From IMG/VR virus record IMGVR_UViG_3300025112_006453, positions 1 to 55,561 of that record: a DNA stretch of 55,561 bases; one strand, written 5' to 3'. The translations under genes and the position numbers were made by a program. Under the pieces are notes generated by a model that was not told where the DNA came from, did no database searches, and was given only the letters and a program-made list of their open reading frames with translations. Numbering within the stretch: the stretch's first letter is position 1; each line of letters opens with the position of its first letter. This DNA is from a virus. Below are positions 44,901-53,322 of the stretch, piece by piece.

Positions 44901-45211
44901 GAGATGAGGCCCCCCCGCTTTCTTCACAAAACGGGGATGAGTCCACGAATAATAGAGAAAGCCTATATACTTCAGGTAAGGACTACATACTCCCTAATGG
45001 CCAGAGATATGCGGGGTATTATCATATTTATATTAGGAATAATGGTACGGCAATTGCGATGGTAGGACCAACTCATGTTGGCACCTCTCACGAAACTTTA
45101 AAGCCAATTTCGCCTATGGCGCGTCGAGAACTACAGCTAGCCGGCCGCAATGCCTCCAGCGGCACAGGCACACCAGCCACTCCGCAGGGCCCCTCGGGGA
45201 TGGGATATTAA
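41930..45211 (+). CDS. Structural protein, 1093 residues, unknown
   Basis: The start overlaps the previous stop (TAATG). The N-terminus KRISFGSTSVAVNISQIRIG is followed by alternating short strands and Ser/Thr-rich stretches. An Asn/Ile/Leu-rich coiled-coil-like helix pair appears at about 461-525 (LNVFYKSLESELGKPLQSLQ; INLLIQIINNLISEINNFLK). The final 80 residues are Pro/Ser/Thr-rich and low in complexity (DEAPPLSSQNGDESTNNRES; RNASSGTGTPATPQGPSGMG). No motif of known enzymes or fibre adhesins was recognised. Codon use matches its neighbours. It is inferred to be a virion protein from its position in the structural run. Confidence 0.6.
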   Translation: MKRISFGSTSVAVNISQIRIGKNHDFHSLAVELEVLASNNAGPRRNPYTSTGSRTKNLFVAAVTSDQLTESFFVDNNNIIPYLTQEASSPSVIIMKRTLDGGPSPRNYRANYGGNVSSGNSFSLTIDGSSLSNLTIFAGVLTTTLRTRRDIHSLTSMDKLICIRAGQRQETNIVLYTDKAKTNVWVGKAYQDNSGNWFKAVVGRAGSGKLYAVIVPNTKVIFLWDAEKVLNRQLVNLPSVLYNTNKGINSKKAIVQNIKRHSPNYFSSLYTSKIDSGDLALTFAFNKIDFFRNKGLFGDLIQNIPALISSFSLASTKILRKRVTTNRPSNELTGGGANSEYIDSEKIITQTPTFPALAGPHTNVLMVAATDAGAKDLTYGYYAYGVEFVFIDKTSEKIKGLVDDPINGLRFHVNMLTALYKRASLPNNYDRYSRRYTPQWNAAQPGELDSALGAIARYIGVLNVFYKSLESELGKPLQSLQQEIYNMTARANNGPEGINLLIQIINNLISEINNFLKKRNIYGPNSAAELKTGSSRISQGARIIKVKYYFNEFVDAEEFVDYGFDYLATEGSEQETSAYNPFKIVSYEKIRSLLALENTTYNNTTNNAFSPITLTPNFFNLYGKRHALNTTGPNRGKQDAALGSLLAASNLYRNSPIDLAQFMLPDPGATSQSDEFNTIRNGLKMMEHGGCSVEIDATIDDKQRGIFSTYNSLALEEDNNLLDAAKKLSESSPFVVNKKSPTSAADFILSVDNAGQPSQAQVISKLNPDFVAYLTQTDYFVSETRNNSTTIKNITDGKVFRSANNSVSAFLQEVQDQPTPNPKRPAPRISQLLLDDDISPRTPSIQEYTYAQILESSQVKATQTATVAMTIGSTRKTQYLAGFGRLNDSLMLQRPIWIDLTATDINNFAAGGSSILCRFVDETSQFSPFEGVAAPVYNSMFILSNTMSLPVAPQLFVPESGLVPNVLPPTVTQDDSMSYSTSYIPGTQENRDEAPPLSSQNGDESTNNRESLYTSGKDYILPNGQRYAGYYHIYIRNNGTAIAMVGPTHVGTSHETLKPISPMARRELQLAGRNASSGTGTPATPQGPSGMGY

Positions 45212-45217
45212 AATAAG

Positions 45218-48200
45218 ATGTCAAACACAACAACATGGCATTTCGCTGATAGAAATTATATAGCTCCCGCGGGCACAGCGCGCTCCAACCGGAATAAGAA
45301 ATATAATTTACAGGATCGGTTCCACCCAATGATATCGCAACCCAAATCCGGTGCCGGGTCCACGACGGCAATTTCATATGATAATACTCCAGATTATTTT
45401 CGCAATTCGGGCGCTCGTTATTATTCTTGGCGCGCCGGCACAGGGCCTGGTTCTTATACAAATTATGGTTATTTAAGTGACTGGGGCAACGACGGCAGCA
45501 TCTATACGGCGGGAGGCCAGCACCACTGGGTAGGCTATACGGTTGCGGGGGACGACACGGACAGCGGCTGGGATAGTACTTTTTTCTTTATTGTGGAGGG
45601 CGCCGGCAACTATTATTACTCGACCCATGGGTGGGGCATCGGGATGTGGACATATATTGAAAACATGTTCGGGGACAGCTTCCAGCAGACGGGCACACCC
45701 GAAACTAACCCTGAAGCTTTTTATCCAAACGTTCCTTATTCGTCGGTCAGCGCGTTCTCCACCCCCACCGACGATGTCCTTAGAGAACACGTAACAATCA
45801 CAATTGAAGCGAACTCGGACGGATGGCTCGCTGCATCGACCACCCCCGGCGTTGGAACCGTAAAACCTCAGTATCATGAATTAGATGCCGGGCCTCCCCC
45901 CGTTGGTGACCCAAATTATGTGGCCAACAATCCGGATGAAATGCTTAACAATTGGCATATGTGGCAGACATATGTTTTAGGATCGGACGATTCTCGGCTC
46001 TCGGAAACGTGGTACGGCAATCAGGGCCCCTCCAATATAAAAATTCCAGGACTTTTTGGCGGTCGAACCCTGGGTAATAGATATTATGATCACAATTTTA
46101 CCATTAATGTCCCTACTAATAACGATACCGCCCAAATAACTCCACAATATACATATTATAATAACAATTATGAAAACTATGGAACATCTCCAACTGCATT
46201 GGAAACCTTAATGCCAAATCATTATGTTGTGATGTCTGTAGCAAAAAATGGCACTGACTGGGCGTGGGGCACCTCTGACCCCGATGATGATACCCCGAAC
46301 ATCTATGAGAATAGCTTATATGCGGGCTACGGCGGCGGGCCTATAAAGGATATATTGGGGTTGTATGGATACATTGGAGGCGATGTAGTCAGCGACGACG
46401 TTGATTTGTTCAACAATGCAGGTATTCCCTTCGGCCAAATTCAAGCAGGGCCACAAACGCCTGATTCTTTGTTAAGTAGGTTTGGTAGGACGAACTTTTC
46501 TGCACTTCCCGCCCCATCAGCCAGTGCCGTCACCAACTTCAATAAGCACATCGGATTTTCATCAAGGATTGTGAGAGGCCAGAATTCGATATTTCAAGAA
46601 ATGGGGGCATCAACAAACACAGCGGTGGTTCCATATGGAATCGATATTAATCTTACGAATATGCCCCAAAGTGAGTTTTTGCGTACTTTTGAAGAAGGCC
46701 CCCTCACCCCGGGATATACAGACGCCATGGTTGATTATTTCTTATATGAGATAATGAAAGCCAATATTTTTGGTTACACTAATCCTGAGGTTCCTATTGG
46801 TCTTCCCTATTCCGACCCCGCGGTGCTGCGCAGAAAATACCCAGCATATCATAATATTTCCTTATCGGCAAAGGAGGTGCGGGGTGATGGGGAGACCGAT
46901 AAGGGAAACTACTATGGATTTGATTGGACGGGCGCCGACGACGCAAATTGGTCAGACAACTCGACAGCCGAGGCCCGGGCGCCCTTCTCTCTCCGTGCGA
47001 TAAATTTCAACCACCTCATACAACAGTGGTATCAACATATAGGTAGGGACTTTGCTGTGGATCAGATTTACAATGGACTTATTGGGCAAACCGAAAATAA
47101 ATTTGTAGCCGATGGAACCGGATTTATAGTCGGCCGCGGCCTCCGAGATTCTCCCACTTCCGAAGAAACTGTTGCTCCCGCCCATTATAAAAACGTACTG
47201 CCGGGCGACACCGCCCTGGAAGATGTGTACGCAGCCCTTGTAGATATGGGTGAATATCTTGAGACTCGTATGCGCACATTCAGGGACGTATATACAGGCG
47301 TCCCATGTTTCACTGACACAATTGCTTACAGAGTTGAAAAATATGCTGTGGACCCCGACGGCCTTGATATAGGGGAACCCATTCAAAACTTCTACATCCC
47401 CGCTGTTGTGGGCGACGATGCAAGCAATTCGACTATTAAATTCTTTGATTCACAAGTATTCTATAATAAAAAATATAGATATAAGGTATATGCTTATAAG
47501 CTGGTTATCGGCAATCAGTACTATTATAGGAATGCCGAGGTGTTCCCCCCGGCTGAGACAGCAGCATATTCAAACAATATGGCCGTCCCTCTCGGGTTTG
47601 ATCCCAACGTAGACTTGATTTTTCCGGCCACCGCTGCCGGGTCCTCGCTTTCAGCAGATGCACCTATCGGCGCGCCGCGCGAGATTCTGGATGGAATGGT
47701 TCACGTTCCGTTCTATGACTACGCCCCGACCTTTAGCCTCGATCCTTCCCAGCCTCACTATGTAGATGTCATGATTAATGGTAAAAGAATGGCTTCGCAG
47801 CAGGTTGGCGCTGGCTCCACCGGCGCGGCGGGCCAATGGGCCCTCCTTGGCTCGCCCGGGGTCGGGCTGGAGAACGAAGTAGAAGAAGCTATCACGGCTG
47901 CAATTCAGGCCTACGTGGCCGCGTTTGTCGAAGGAGATGCCACTAAAAAGTCCAACACGATATATTATAATAGTATTAAGGTCAAGGGGATCCTTCATCC
48001 CGGATACACACCGGGCCAAGTCGGGCATGTAAGTCTAGTATTGGCTAAGGTTAATCACCTGAGGGTTGGAAATCAAGTAAACAACATCTTCTCTGTGGAC
48101 CTTATGAATCGGGTACACGCCATAAATCCAGCTGTGATGCCAAATCCCTGGGACACTGCCGGAGGGATCCAAGTCTCGCCCGGTATCGGGCAGTCCACCG

Positions 48201-49228
48201 TAGTCGATGTCGGGTCGCTGATGACGAACTTCGACGTGTTCTTCGGCCTCGATCATCGCTCCCTCCACCAGGGCCCGCGAGAGAACCTAGAAGTTATGCT
48301 CCAATTCCGGACCGGCCAACATGGCGTCAGTCCTTCTATACCGTGGGATACGGACCAAGAGGGAACCGCCAAAGTAGATGTTAAGAACTATTCTTCTATA
48401 CAAATTATCGAAATCCCATATGTTATAACAAATGCAGTGAACGTCCACGATCTCCCTCCTATGTACCCGGATGTTAATTTTTATCCAGTGAGATACAAGT
48501 CGGACAAGATTAAGATTTTATTAAATCAAAATAATTTTAGATACTCAGCAGTCCCGGTGGCCATTCAAGCAACGGATAATCAACTATTTAATGATATGAG
48601 ACAATCACAGGGCGCCGAACAAGATGCCCCCATCGTCTTTGGCGCGGATGACACGGAGGTTCGATTCCAAATATTTAGACTAGACGCCGTTGTACCAGAA
48701 ACTTATTCAGACTTTGCAAACAAAATAATTCATACGTTAAGCACCAAAACTTCTAATAACCAGTCAGTAACTTCTGCTGCATTAATTGATGATATAAGGC
48801 CAAATACTAATTACTATTATTGCTTTAGGACAATTGATAAGGGTGGGTGGATATCTAATCCAAGTCCCATTATTCGAGTGCAAGTTGTTGATGATAATGG
48901 TCGCAGATATCCAATCATAGAGCCATATGATTTGCAACTCTTGAATCCTCCAAAGACAAAAAAATCATTTAAGAAGTATTTAGAGATAGGCGCTTCTGTG
49001 GAGGAGCAAGTTGTTGTCCCGATAGACCCGGACGCTACATCTGCCGGCAGCCCATATAACTTGGCTGAAGCTTTAGTTGGCCCAGAAGGAGGAATTATGA
49101 GAGACGGCCCTCAGAACAAAGCGCTTAAAATTAGAATAACCAGCAAAGATACAGGCAAGAAGATAGATTTAAATGTTGATTTTAATGTAAATATGATTGC
49201 AAACCCAAATTTGGTGGAGGAGAATTAG
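45218..49228 (+). CDS. Large structural protein with fibronectin-III-like segments
   Basis: This 1336-residue protein starts at an ATG seven bases after the previous stop. The first 450 residues are Gly/Tyr/Asn/Trp/Asp-rich and resemble a surface or tail-fibre ectodomain (e.g. FFFIVEGAGNYYYSTHGWGI). Two fibronectin-III-like stretches are visible. Around 690-785 there is TIAYRVEKYAVDPDG and KKYRYKVYAYKLVIGNQYYY. Around 1143-1225 there is VRFQIFRLDAVVPETYSDF and IRPNTNYYYCFRTIDKGGWI. The last 70 residues become regular (KALKIRITSKDTGKKIDLNV). Likely a virion protein exposed on the tail. The two FN3-like calls rest on pattern only. Confidence 0.6.
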   Translation: MSNTTTWHFADRNYIAPAGTARSNRNKKYNLQDRFHPMISQPKSGAGSTTAISYDNTPDYFRNSGARYYSWRAGTGPGSYTNYGYLSDWGNDGSIYTAGGQHHWVGYTVAGDDTDSGWDSTFFFIVEGAGNYYYSTHGWGIGMWTYIENMFGDSFQQTGTPETNPEAFYPNVPYSSVSAFSTPTDDVLREHVTITIEANSDGWLAASTTPGVGTVKPQYHELDAGPPPVGDPNYVANNPDEMLNNWHMWQTYVLGSDDSRLSETWYGNQGPSNIKIPGLFGGRTLGNRYYDHNFTINVPTNNDTAQITPQYTYYNNNYENYGTSPTALETLMPNHYVVMSVAKNGTDWAWGTSDPDDDTPNIYENSLYAGYGGGPIKDILGLYGYIGGDVVSDDVDLFNNAGIPFGQIQAGPQTPDSLLSRFGRTNFSALPAPSASAVTNFNKHIGFSSRIVRGQNSIFQEMGASTNTAVVPYGIDINLTNMPQSEFLRTFEEGPLTPGYTDAMVDYFLYEIMKANIFGYTNPEVPIGLPYSDPAVLRRKYPAYHNISLSAKEVRGDGETDKGNYYGFDWTGADDANWSDNSTAEARAPFSLRAINFNHLIQQWYQHIGRDFAVDQIYNGLIGQTENKFVADGTGFIVGRGLRDSPTSEETVAPAHYKNVLPGDTALEDVYAALVDMGEYLETRMRTFRDVYTGVPCFTDTIAYRVEKYAVDPDGLDIGEPIQNFYIPAVVGDDASNSTIKFFDSQVFYNKKYRYKVYAYKLVIGNQYYYRNAEVFPPAETAAYSNNMAVPLGFDPNVDLIFPATAAGSSLSADAPIGAPREILDGMVHVPFYDYAPTFSLDPSQPHYVDVMINGKRMASQQVGAGSTGAAGQWALLGSPGVGLENEVEEAITAAIQAYVAAFVEGDATKKSNTIYYNSIKVKGILHPGYTPGQVGHVSLVLAKVNHLRVGNQVNNIFSVDLMNRVHAINPAVMPNPWDTAGGIQVSPGIGQSTVVDVGSLMTNFDVFFGLDHRSLHQGPRENLEVMLQFRTGQHGVSPSIPWDTDQEGTAKVDVKNYSSIQIIEIPYVITNAVNVHDLPPMYPDVNFYPVRYKSDKIKILLNQNNFRYSAVPVAIQATDNQLFNDMRQSQGAEQDAPIVFGADDTEVRFQIFRLDAVVPETYSDFANKIIHTLSTKTSNNQSVTSAALIDDIRPNTNYYYCFRTIDKGGWISNPSPIIRVQVVDDNGRRYPIIEPYDLQLLNPPKTKKSFKKYLEIGASVEEQVVVPIDPDATSAGSPYNLAEALVGPEGGIMRDGPQNKALKIRITSKDTGKKIDLNVDFNVNMIANPNLVEEN

Positions 49229-49240
49229 TTTTATAAAACT
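49227..49240. repeat. 14-base perfect palindrome after the 45218 gene
   Basis: AGTTTTATAAAACT is its own reverse complement and begins in the stop codon of the 1336-residue gene. It is followed by an A/T-rich stretch (TATTTATTTATAAGGACT) holding the ribosome site of the next gene. A TATAAATA match to the T4 late consensus occurs here only on the opposite strand. It could be a weak hairpin or a protein site; chance cannot be excluded in A/T-rich sequence. Confidence 0.35.
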
Positions 49241-49263
49241 ATTTATTTATAAGGACTTATGTT

Positions 49264-50214
49264 ATGGCATTCTTAGACAACTCAGGTGATATTATATTGG
49301 ATGCGGTTTTGACCGATACGGGCCGCATGCGACTAGCAAAAGGTGATGGGACCTTTAGAATTGAAAAATTTGCATTAGGAGATGATGAGATCGATTATGC
49401 GCGGTATGATGTTAATGCAACCACCTCGATTAAGGGCTTAACTGTTCTTCAAACCCCAGTATTGGAAGCATTTGCAAACAATGTGGGGAGCATGAAATAC
49501 AAGCTTATGAGTGGCTTGAATAATAATTTGCTTTATCTTCCAATAATTAAATTATTTGAGAGCGGAGATAGCGCTCGTTTTGGCTCTGGCGACAGTGCTA
49601 AATTTATTGTTTTAGTTGATAATACGACAGTGTTATCGGTGATAGGAGCCGGCGCCGGCGCCGCTGCCAGCGGCCTTCCTGGTGGGGTATTGAATGGAAT
49701 TTTTACGGGAGAAAGCACGCACCTAATTCGTGCCGATCAAGGAATTGATAATAATAAGGTTCTTACTATGAGTCCTGAATTGAGAGAAACTCAATATATG
49801 GTGAAGATGGATAACCGATTTGGTTCTCTTATCCCACCACAAGGATCGACAACGCCTGCGCAGCCCGCCTTTATAGATGACGATAGTATAGCAACATATA
49901 TTTTAACATCAGCAACGGATAGTGGTTATGTGAACGTGGATCCAAATTTCTTAATAAACCCGACACAGGGCAGCCAGCCAACCGGTAAAGCCGTCGCCGG
50001 CGCTTTTGGGTCGAGGGTGGCATTTAGAATAAAGGCCTCAACCTCGGTTGCAACAAGCGATCATTTGTTTGCCGTTCTTGGGAATGTTGGCACAGAAACA
50101 ATTGGTTCTCTAGCCAGTGGGAACTACCGATATGTTGACACCATTGTTAACATTTCTGGGGAAACAACCGGCTATAGTATTGACATACCGCTACGATATG
50201 TCAAACAGACCTAG
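49264..50214 (+). CDS. Tail structural protein, paralogue of the 40785 N-terminus
   Basis: This 316-residue protein follows a site TAAGGA about ten bases upstream. Residues 3-47 (FLDNSGDIILDAVLTDTGRM, then LAKGDGTFRIEKFALGDDEI) share the layout of residues 3-43 of the gene at 40785. The remainder is Gly/Ala- and strand-rich with GAGAGAAASGLPGGVLNG around 135-152, then an extended beta region ending SIDIPLRYVKQT. Marine T4-like phages carry similar proteins in the fibre/baseplate region, as far as I recall. Function unknown. Confidence 0.62.
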   Translation: MAFLDNSGDIILDAVLTDTGRMRLAKGDGTFRIEKFALGDDEIDYARYDVNATTSIKGLTVLQTPVLEAFANNVGSMKYKLMSGLNNNLLYLPIIKLFESGDSARFGSGDSAKFIVLVDNTTVLSVIGAGAGAAASGLPGGVLNGIFTGESTHLIRADQGIDNNKVLTMSPELRETQYMVKMDNRFGSLIPPQGSTTPAQPAFIDDDSIATYILTSATDSGYVNVDPNFLINPTQGSQPTGKAVAGAFGSRVAFRIKASTSVATSDHLFAVLGNVGTETIGSLASGNYRYVDTIVNISGETTGYSIDIPLRYVKQT

Positions 50215-50236
50215 GAAACTAAGATAGGGATACAAA

Positions 50237-51322
50237 ATGGCTTCTACTTTCAAACCACTTAATCAAAATGATATTACCACCGTTAGGGATATGCTCCACG
50301 AAGCAATCCCGATCACGGGGACAATAGTTTCGGGCACATACAATACGGGGCCGACCGATCATAACATCAAAAATTATGAGACTGGCTTATTCCAATCAGT
50401 TTTTGATTATCCTTATTTAAGTTCTTCGGCAAATCATATCTTTGATTTAACAGTTGGCTATTCGAATGTTTCAAGCTTATCGGCCTCCGCGATGGTCGCC
50501 GGCGGCACACAAACAAACAAAAAAATAAATATGTATAATGAGATGGCTCAAATACTTGCTGGGTTCGATGAGACCGGCTCTGTCAGGAGATTCGACAGGG
50601 ACGGGGACCTGACGGGAGGCGCCAAGCTTGATGAAGTTTTTATTGTTAACTTTGCTCGCCTTCTTACAAAAGATGAAATTAAGAAGCAGTCGTTCTCTAT
50701 GACGTTGCTGACCGGGAGCACTGTTTCTACTCCTAGTCTTGTTAGTTCTAATTTATTGATTCAAGATCACGGCGCTCAAACTTCTTATAAAGTTAACTCT
50801 CCTGTGGGCGAATATGGGATTCTTTATACAGCTTCTGCTCCGATCCATAATAATTCAGGCGTCGGTCTAATCTATTATCAGGCTGGTATATGCGTACTCA
50901 CGGCTAGTGTCTTCGACGGCCCGGCGGTTGCAGATTATATTGGCAACAATGGCGCCGGCGGCGAAACAGTAAATTATACTACTGTAGACGATATGCTCAT
51001 TTCGGGCTCAATTTCTGGCTCTTGTGATGCATTTAGGAATCGTTTAGATAATATTTCTTTCAATAATACAACGGAGATTAACTCAACGATTTACTTCTGT
51101 CGGGCAAACTTTAATGAATATAATTATTCTAGTAATCCAACCTATTTGAGTCAAAGTCAGATCGTTGTAAAAACGAGTCCGAATGAATTACCAAGGGCTT
51201 TTGTCACCAGTGTAGGCCTCTACTCGGCTGATAATGAATTGTTAGCTGTTGCTAAGTTGTCGGCACCGCTGCAGAAAGATCCTACGGATGAGCTTATTTT
51301 AAGGGTAAGATTAGATTATTAA
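50237..51322 (+). CDS. Structural protein, paralogue of the 51337 gene
   Basis: The protein has 361 residues. Start has AGGG nine bases upstream. The N-terminus is KPLNQNDITTVRDMLHEAIP, followed by a domain rich in Ser, Thr and Asn. The last 45 residues, containing FVTSVGLYSADNELLAVAKL and ELILRVRLDY, match the end of the next gene in pattern: hydrophobic strand, acidic/Asn turn, AIAK/AVAK, long loop, then a strand ending in LD. The shared tail suggests both occupy equivalent positions in the virion, perhaps in a ring or fibre. No enzymatic motif is seen. Confidence 0.62.
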   Translation: MASTFKPLNQNDITTVRDMLHEAIPITGTIVSGTYNTGPTDHNIKNYETGLFQSVFDYPYLSSSANHIFDLTVGYSNVSSLSASAMVAGGTQTNKKINMYNEMAQILAGFDETGSVRRFDRDGDLTGGAKLDEVFIVNFARLLTKDEIKKQSFSMTLLTGSTVSTPSLVSSNLLIQDHGAQTSYKVNSPVGEYGILYTASAPIHNNSGVGLIYYQAGICVLTASVFDGPAVADYIGNNGAGGETVNYTTVDDMLISGSISGSCDAFRNRLDNISFNNTTEINSTIYFCRANFNEYNYSSNPTYLSQSQIVVKTSPNELPRAFVTSVGLYSADNELLAVAKLSAPLQKDPTDELILRVRLDY

Positions 51323-51336
51323 GAAAATGAACTGAA

Positions 51337-52776
51337 ATGTCGTATATTTTTAAGTTCAAACAAAATGATAAGGTTATTAATCTTGTAAGGACTTATCCAC
51401 GAGTTTCTTTTGCCTTTTACAACGGTACCTCCTCCTACAATAATCAATATAAATTAAGTGGACAGTTTACATCTAGTATATTGGGCGCGCCCAATGGTTA
51501 TATTTCGTTATATGAGCAGAATGTCGACCGGAGTGGCTCTCTAGATTTTGCCACCGCGCAAAGCTTATGGCAATCTGATTGGGTGAACCCGGACACCGGC
51601 GAAGAGATCGACGCCGGGATGGCCGCAAACCCCCAAGATCCTTTTGGGTTTGCGGTGGCTGCCGGTTACGACCCCACCAATTTTTATCAAGGCGCCAACC
51701 CTCGCTATTCAACTTTTAAAGTAAAGGATGGCACTAGAATAAACTTTAAGACAGTCTCCCGTAAGGAGTTTAATATTACACCCGACGGGGAGCCTTTCTT
51801 TAAAGACTACCCCCTAACAGCAACGGTCCAAAAATATTATTATTCGGCCGCAAAAGCGAGGTATACAAATTCATTAGAGGGCGGCACGCAGGAGAACCCC
51901 GGGGATGATGTAACCGGTTCTATTACATTCCTATATGCTCTTAAAAATACGATGAATTACTATAAGGTATTAAATCCAAATTATGCATTTTCGTCTTCTG
52001 TCCGAGACTTGAGTGCGTCGACTGGGATGCCCGGCGGCGACCGGGTCGACCCGGTAGAGGCCTCTTTGCTCACTATTCCAACTATTTTTTATGGGGATTC
52101 AATCAAAAAGGGTACTGTAGATTTAAAATTTTATGTAACTGGTACGTTAGTTGGTCAGCTTAAAGATATTAATAGAAATGGGGACTTGATTCAGATAGGC
52201 CCTTCTGGTTCTGGTGGTTCAGGTTCTGTTGGAGGCGTTGCTCTGTATACTGAAGGATTTTTGGTTCTTACGGGCTCATGGGACCTGACCGCCGCCGGAA
52301 CAAAATTTGCTCCTTCTCACAGTGAGGTACTCGGGTACGGAACAGCCCACAATTATCCAAGTTGGATTAATTTTGCTCAGACCATCTCCGGCTCGACCAC
52401 CGGAAACCCAGCGCCACTATCGAGTTGTCAAATGGATTTTAGTGGCTCACATAAAATTCCCACTATGATGTTGTTTGCGACGGCAGAAAAGAACTTACTC
52501 AATCACTCCAATAATCCGACATATCGCAATCGAGATTCACAACTTTTAATAACGTCCGGCTCTTTGGGGTATGTTCAAAATAATAAAGCTCTGATTAAAA
52601 ATACTACATATTCCCCGTATAATGATCCTACCGGCTCGTTTTCAAAAACAACTTATATTTCAAAAATAGGAATTTATGATCGAAACAAGAATCTTATTGC
52701 GATTGCTAAAGTTGCTAAGCCAGTGAAGAAGCTAGAAGAAAGAGAACTAACTTTTAAACTTAAGTTAGACATGTGA
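51337..52776 (+). CDS. Structural protein, paralogue of the 50237 gene
   Basis: This 479-residue protein has a weak ribosome site. Strand-rich and Tyr/Ser/Asn-rich (RVSFAFYNGTSSYNNQYKLS; VQKYYYSAAKARYTNSLEGG). It has a Gly/Ser-rich loop (GPSGSGGSGSVGG, about residues 287-299). Its C-terminus ISKIGIYDRNKNLIAIAKVA then ELTFKLKLDM aligns with the end of the 361-residue protein just before it. It is longer in the middle. The pair closes the structural block; the DNA-metabolism genes begin 12 bases later. Function unknown. Confidence 0.62.
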   Translation: MSYIFKFKQNDKVINLVRTYPRVSFAFYNGTSSYNNQYKLSGQFTSSILGAPNGYISLYEQNVDRSGSLDFATAQSLWQSDWVNPDTGEEIDAGMAANPQDPFGFAVAAGYDPTNFYQGANPRYSTFKVKDGTRINFKTVSRKEFNITPDGEPFFKDYPLTATVQKYYYSAAKARYTNSLEGGTQENPGDDVTGSITFLYALKNTMNYYKVLNPNYAFSSSVRDLSASTGMPGGDRVDPVEASLLTIPTIFYGDSIKKGTVDLKFYVTGTLVGQLKDINRNGDLIQIGPSGSGGSGSVGGVALYTEGFLVLTGSWDLTAAGTKFAPSHSEVLGYGTAHNYPSWINFAQTISGSTTGNPAPLSSCQMDFSGSHKIPTMMLFATAEKNLLNHSNNPTYRNRDSQLLITSGSLGYVQNNKALIKNTTYSPYNDPTGSFSKTTYISKIGIYDRNKNLIAIAKVAKPVKKLEERELTFKLKLDM

Positions 52777-52788
52777 TAAAATTGACCT

Positions 52789-53322
52789 ATGATCTTAGGT
52801 TTAGACATATCAACTAGTATCACCGGCTATACAATATTAGATAATGAAGGCAACATCGTTGCTTGTGAACATATCGACTTGCGTAAAGAAAAAAACTTCT
52901 TTCTTAAGAGCGCTCAAATCGAGGGAGTATTAAACGAAATTAGATCTCTATATTTTATAGAGCAAATATATATTGAGCAGTCACTTCAATCGTTCCGATC
53001 AGGTTTTTCCTCAGCGCAGACACTTTCATTGTTATCAAAAATCAACGGCGTTGTATCGTGGATCTGTTATAATATTTTCGGAAGCGAACCTCAATATCTT
53101 GCAGCCACATCTGCTCGCAAGCTTTGCGGTATTAAGGTTCCCCGCGGCCAGAAAGCAAAGGCCGTTGCAATGCAATTTGTTGTTGACAACGTACCTGATT
53201 TTAATGTAGAATATACAAGACATGGAAATCCCAAGGCTGGTTATGCCGACCGGTCAGATAGTTATATTATAGCAAAGGCGGGCTGGTTGCGTGAAAGACA
53301 AGAAATTCAAAATACTGACTAA
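52789..53322 (+). CDS. RuvC-like Holliday junction resolvase
   Basis: This 177-residue protein has the RuvC/RNase H fold. MILGLDISTSITGYTILDNE (1-20) has the first catalytic aspartate D6. YIEQSLQSFRSG (61-72) has E63. The C-terminal ADRSDSYIIAKAGWL has D154 and D157. Length is normal for RuvC (about 170-190). The enzyme cuts four-way DNA junctions as a dimer; in phages it resolves branched replication products before packaging. T4 itself uses gp49 endonuclease VII for this job, so RuvC here would be an alternative solution. It overlaps the primase gene by 32 bases. Confidence 0.88.
   Translation: MILGLDISTSITGYTILDNEGNIVACEHIDLRKEKNFFLKSAQIEGVLNEIRSLYFIEQIYIEQSLQSFRSGFSSAQTLSLLSKINGVVSWICYNIFGSEPQYLAATSARKLCGIKVPRGQKAKAVAMQFVVDNVPDFNVEYTRHGNPKAGYADRSDSYIIAKAGWLRERQEIQNTD

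Noticed and set aside
49244-49254. TATAAATA late-promoter match in the gap before 49264
   Set aside because: The match is on the minus strand and no minus-strand gene lies that way.
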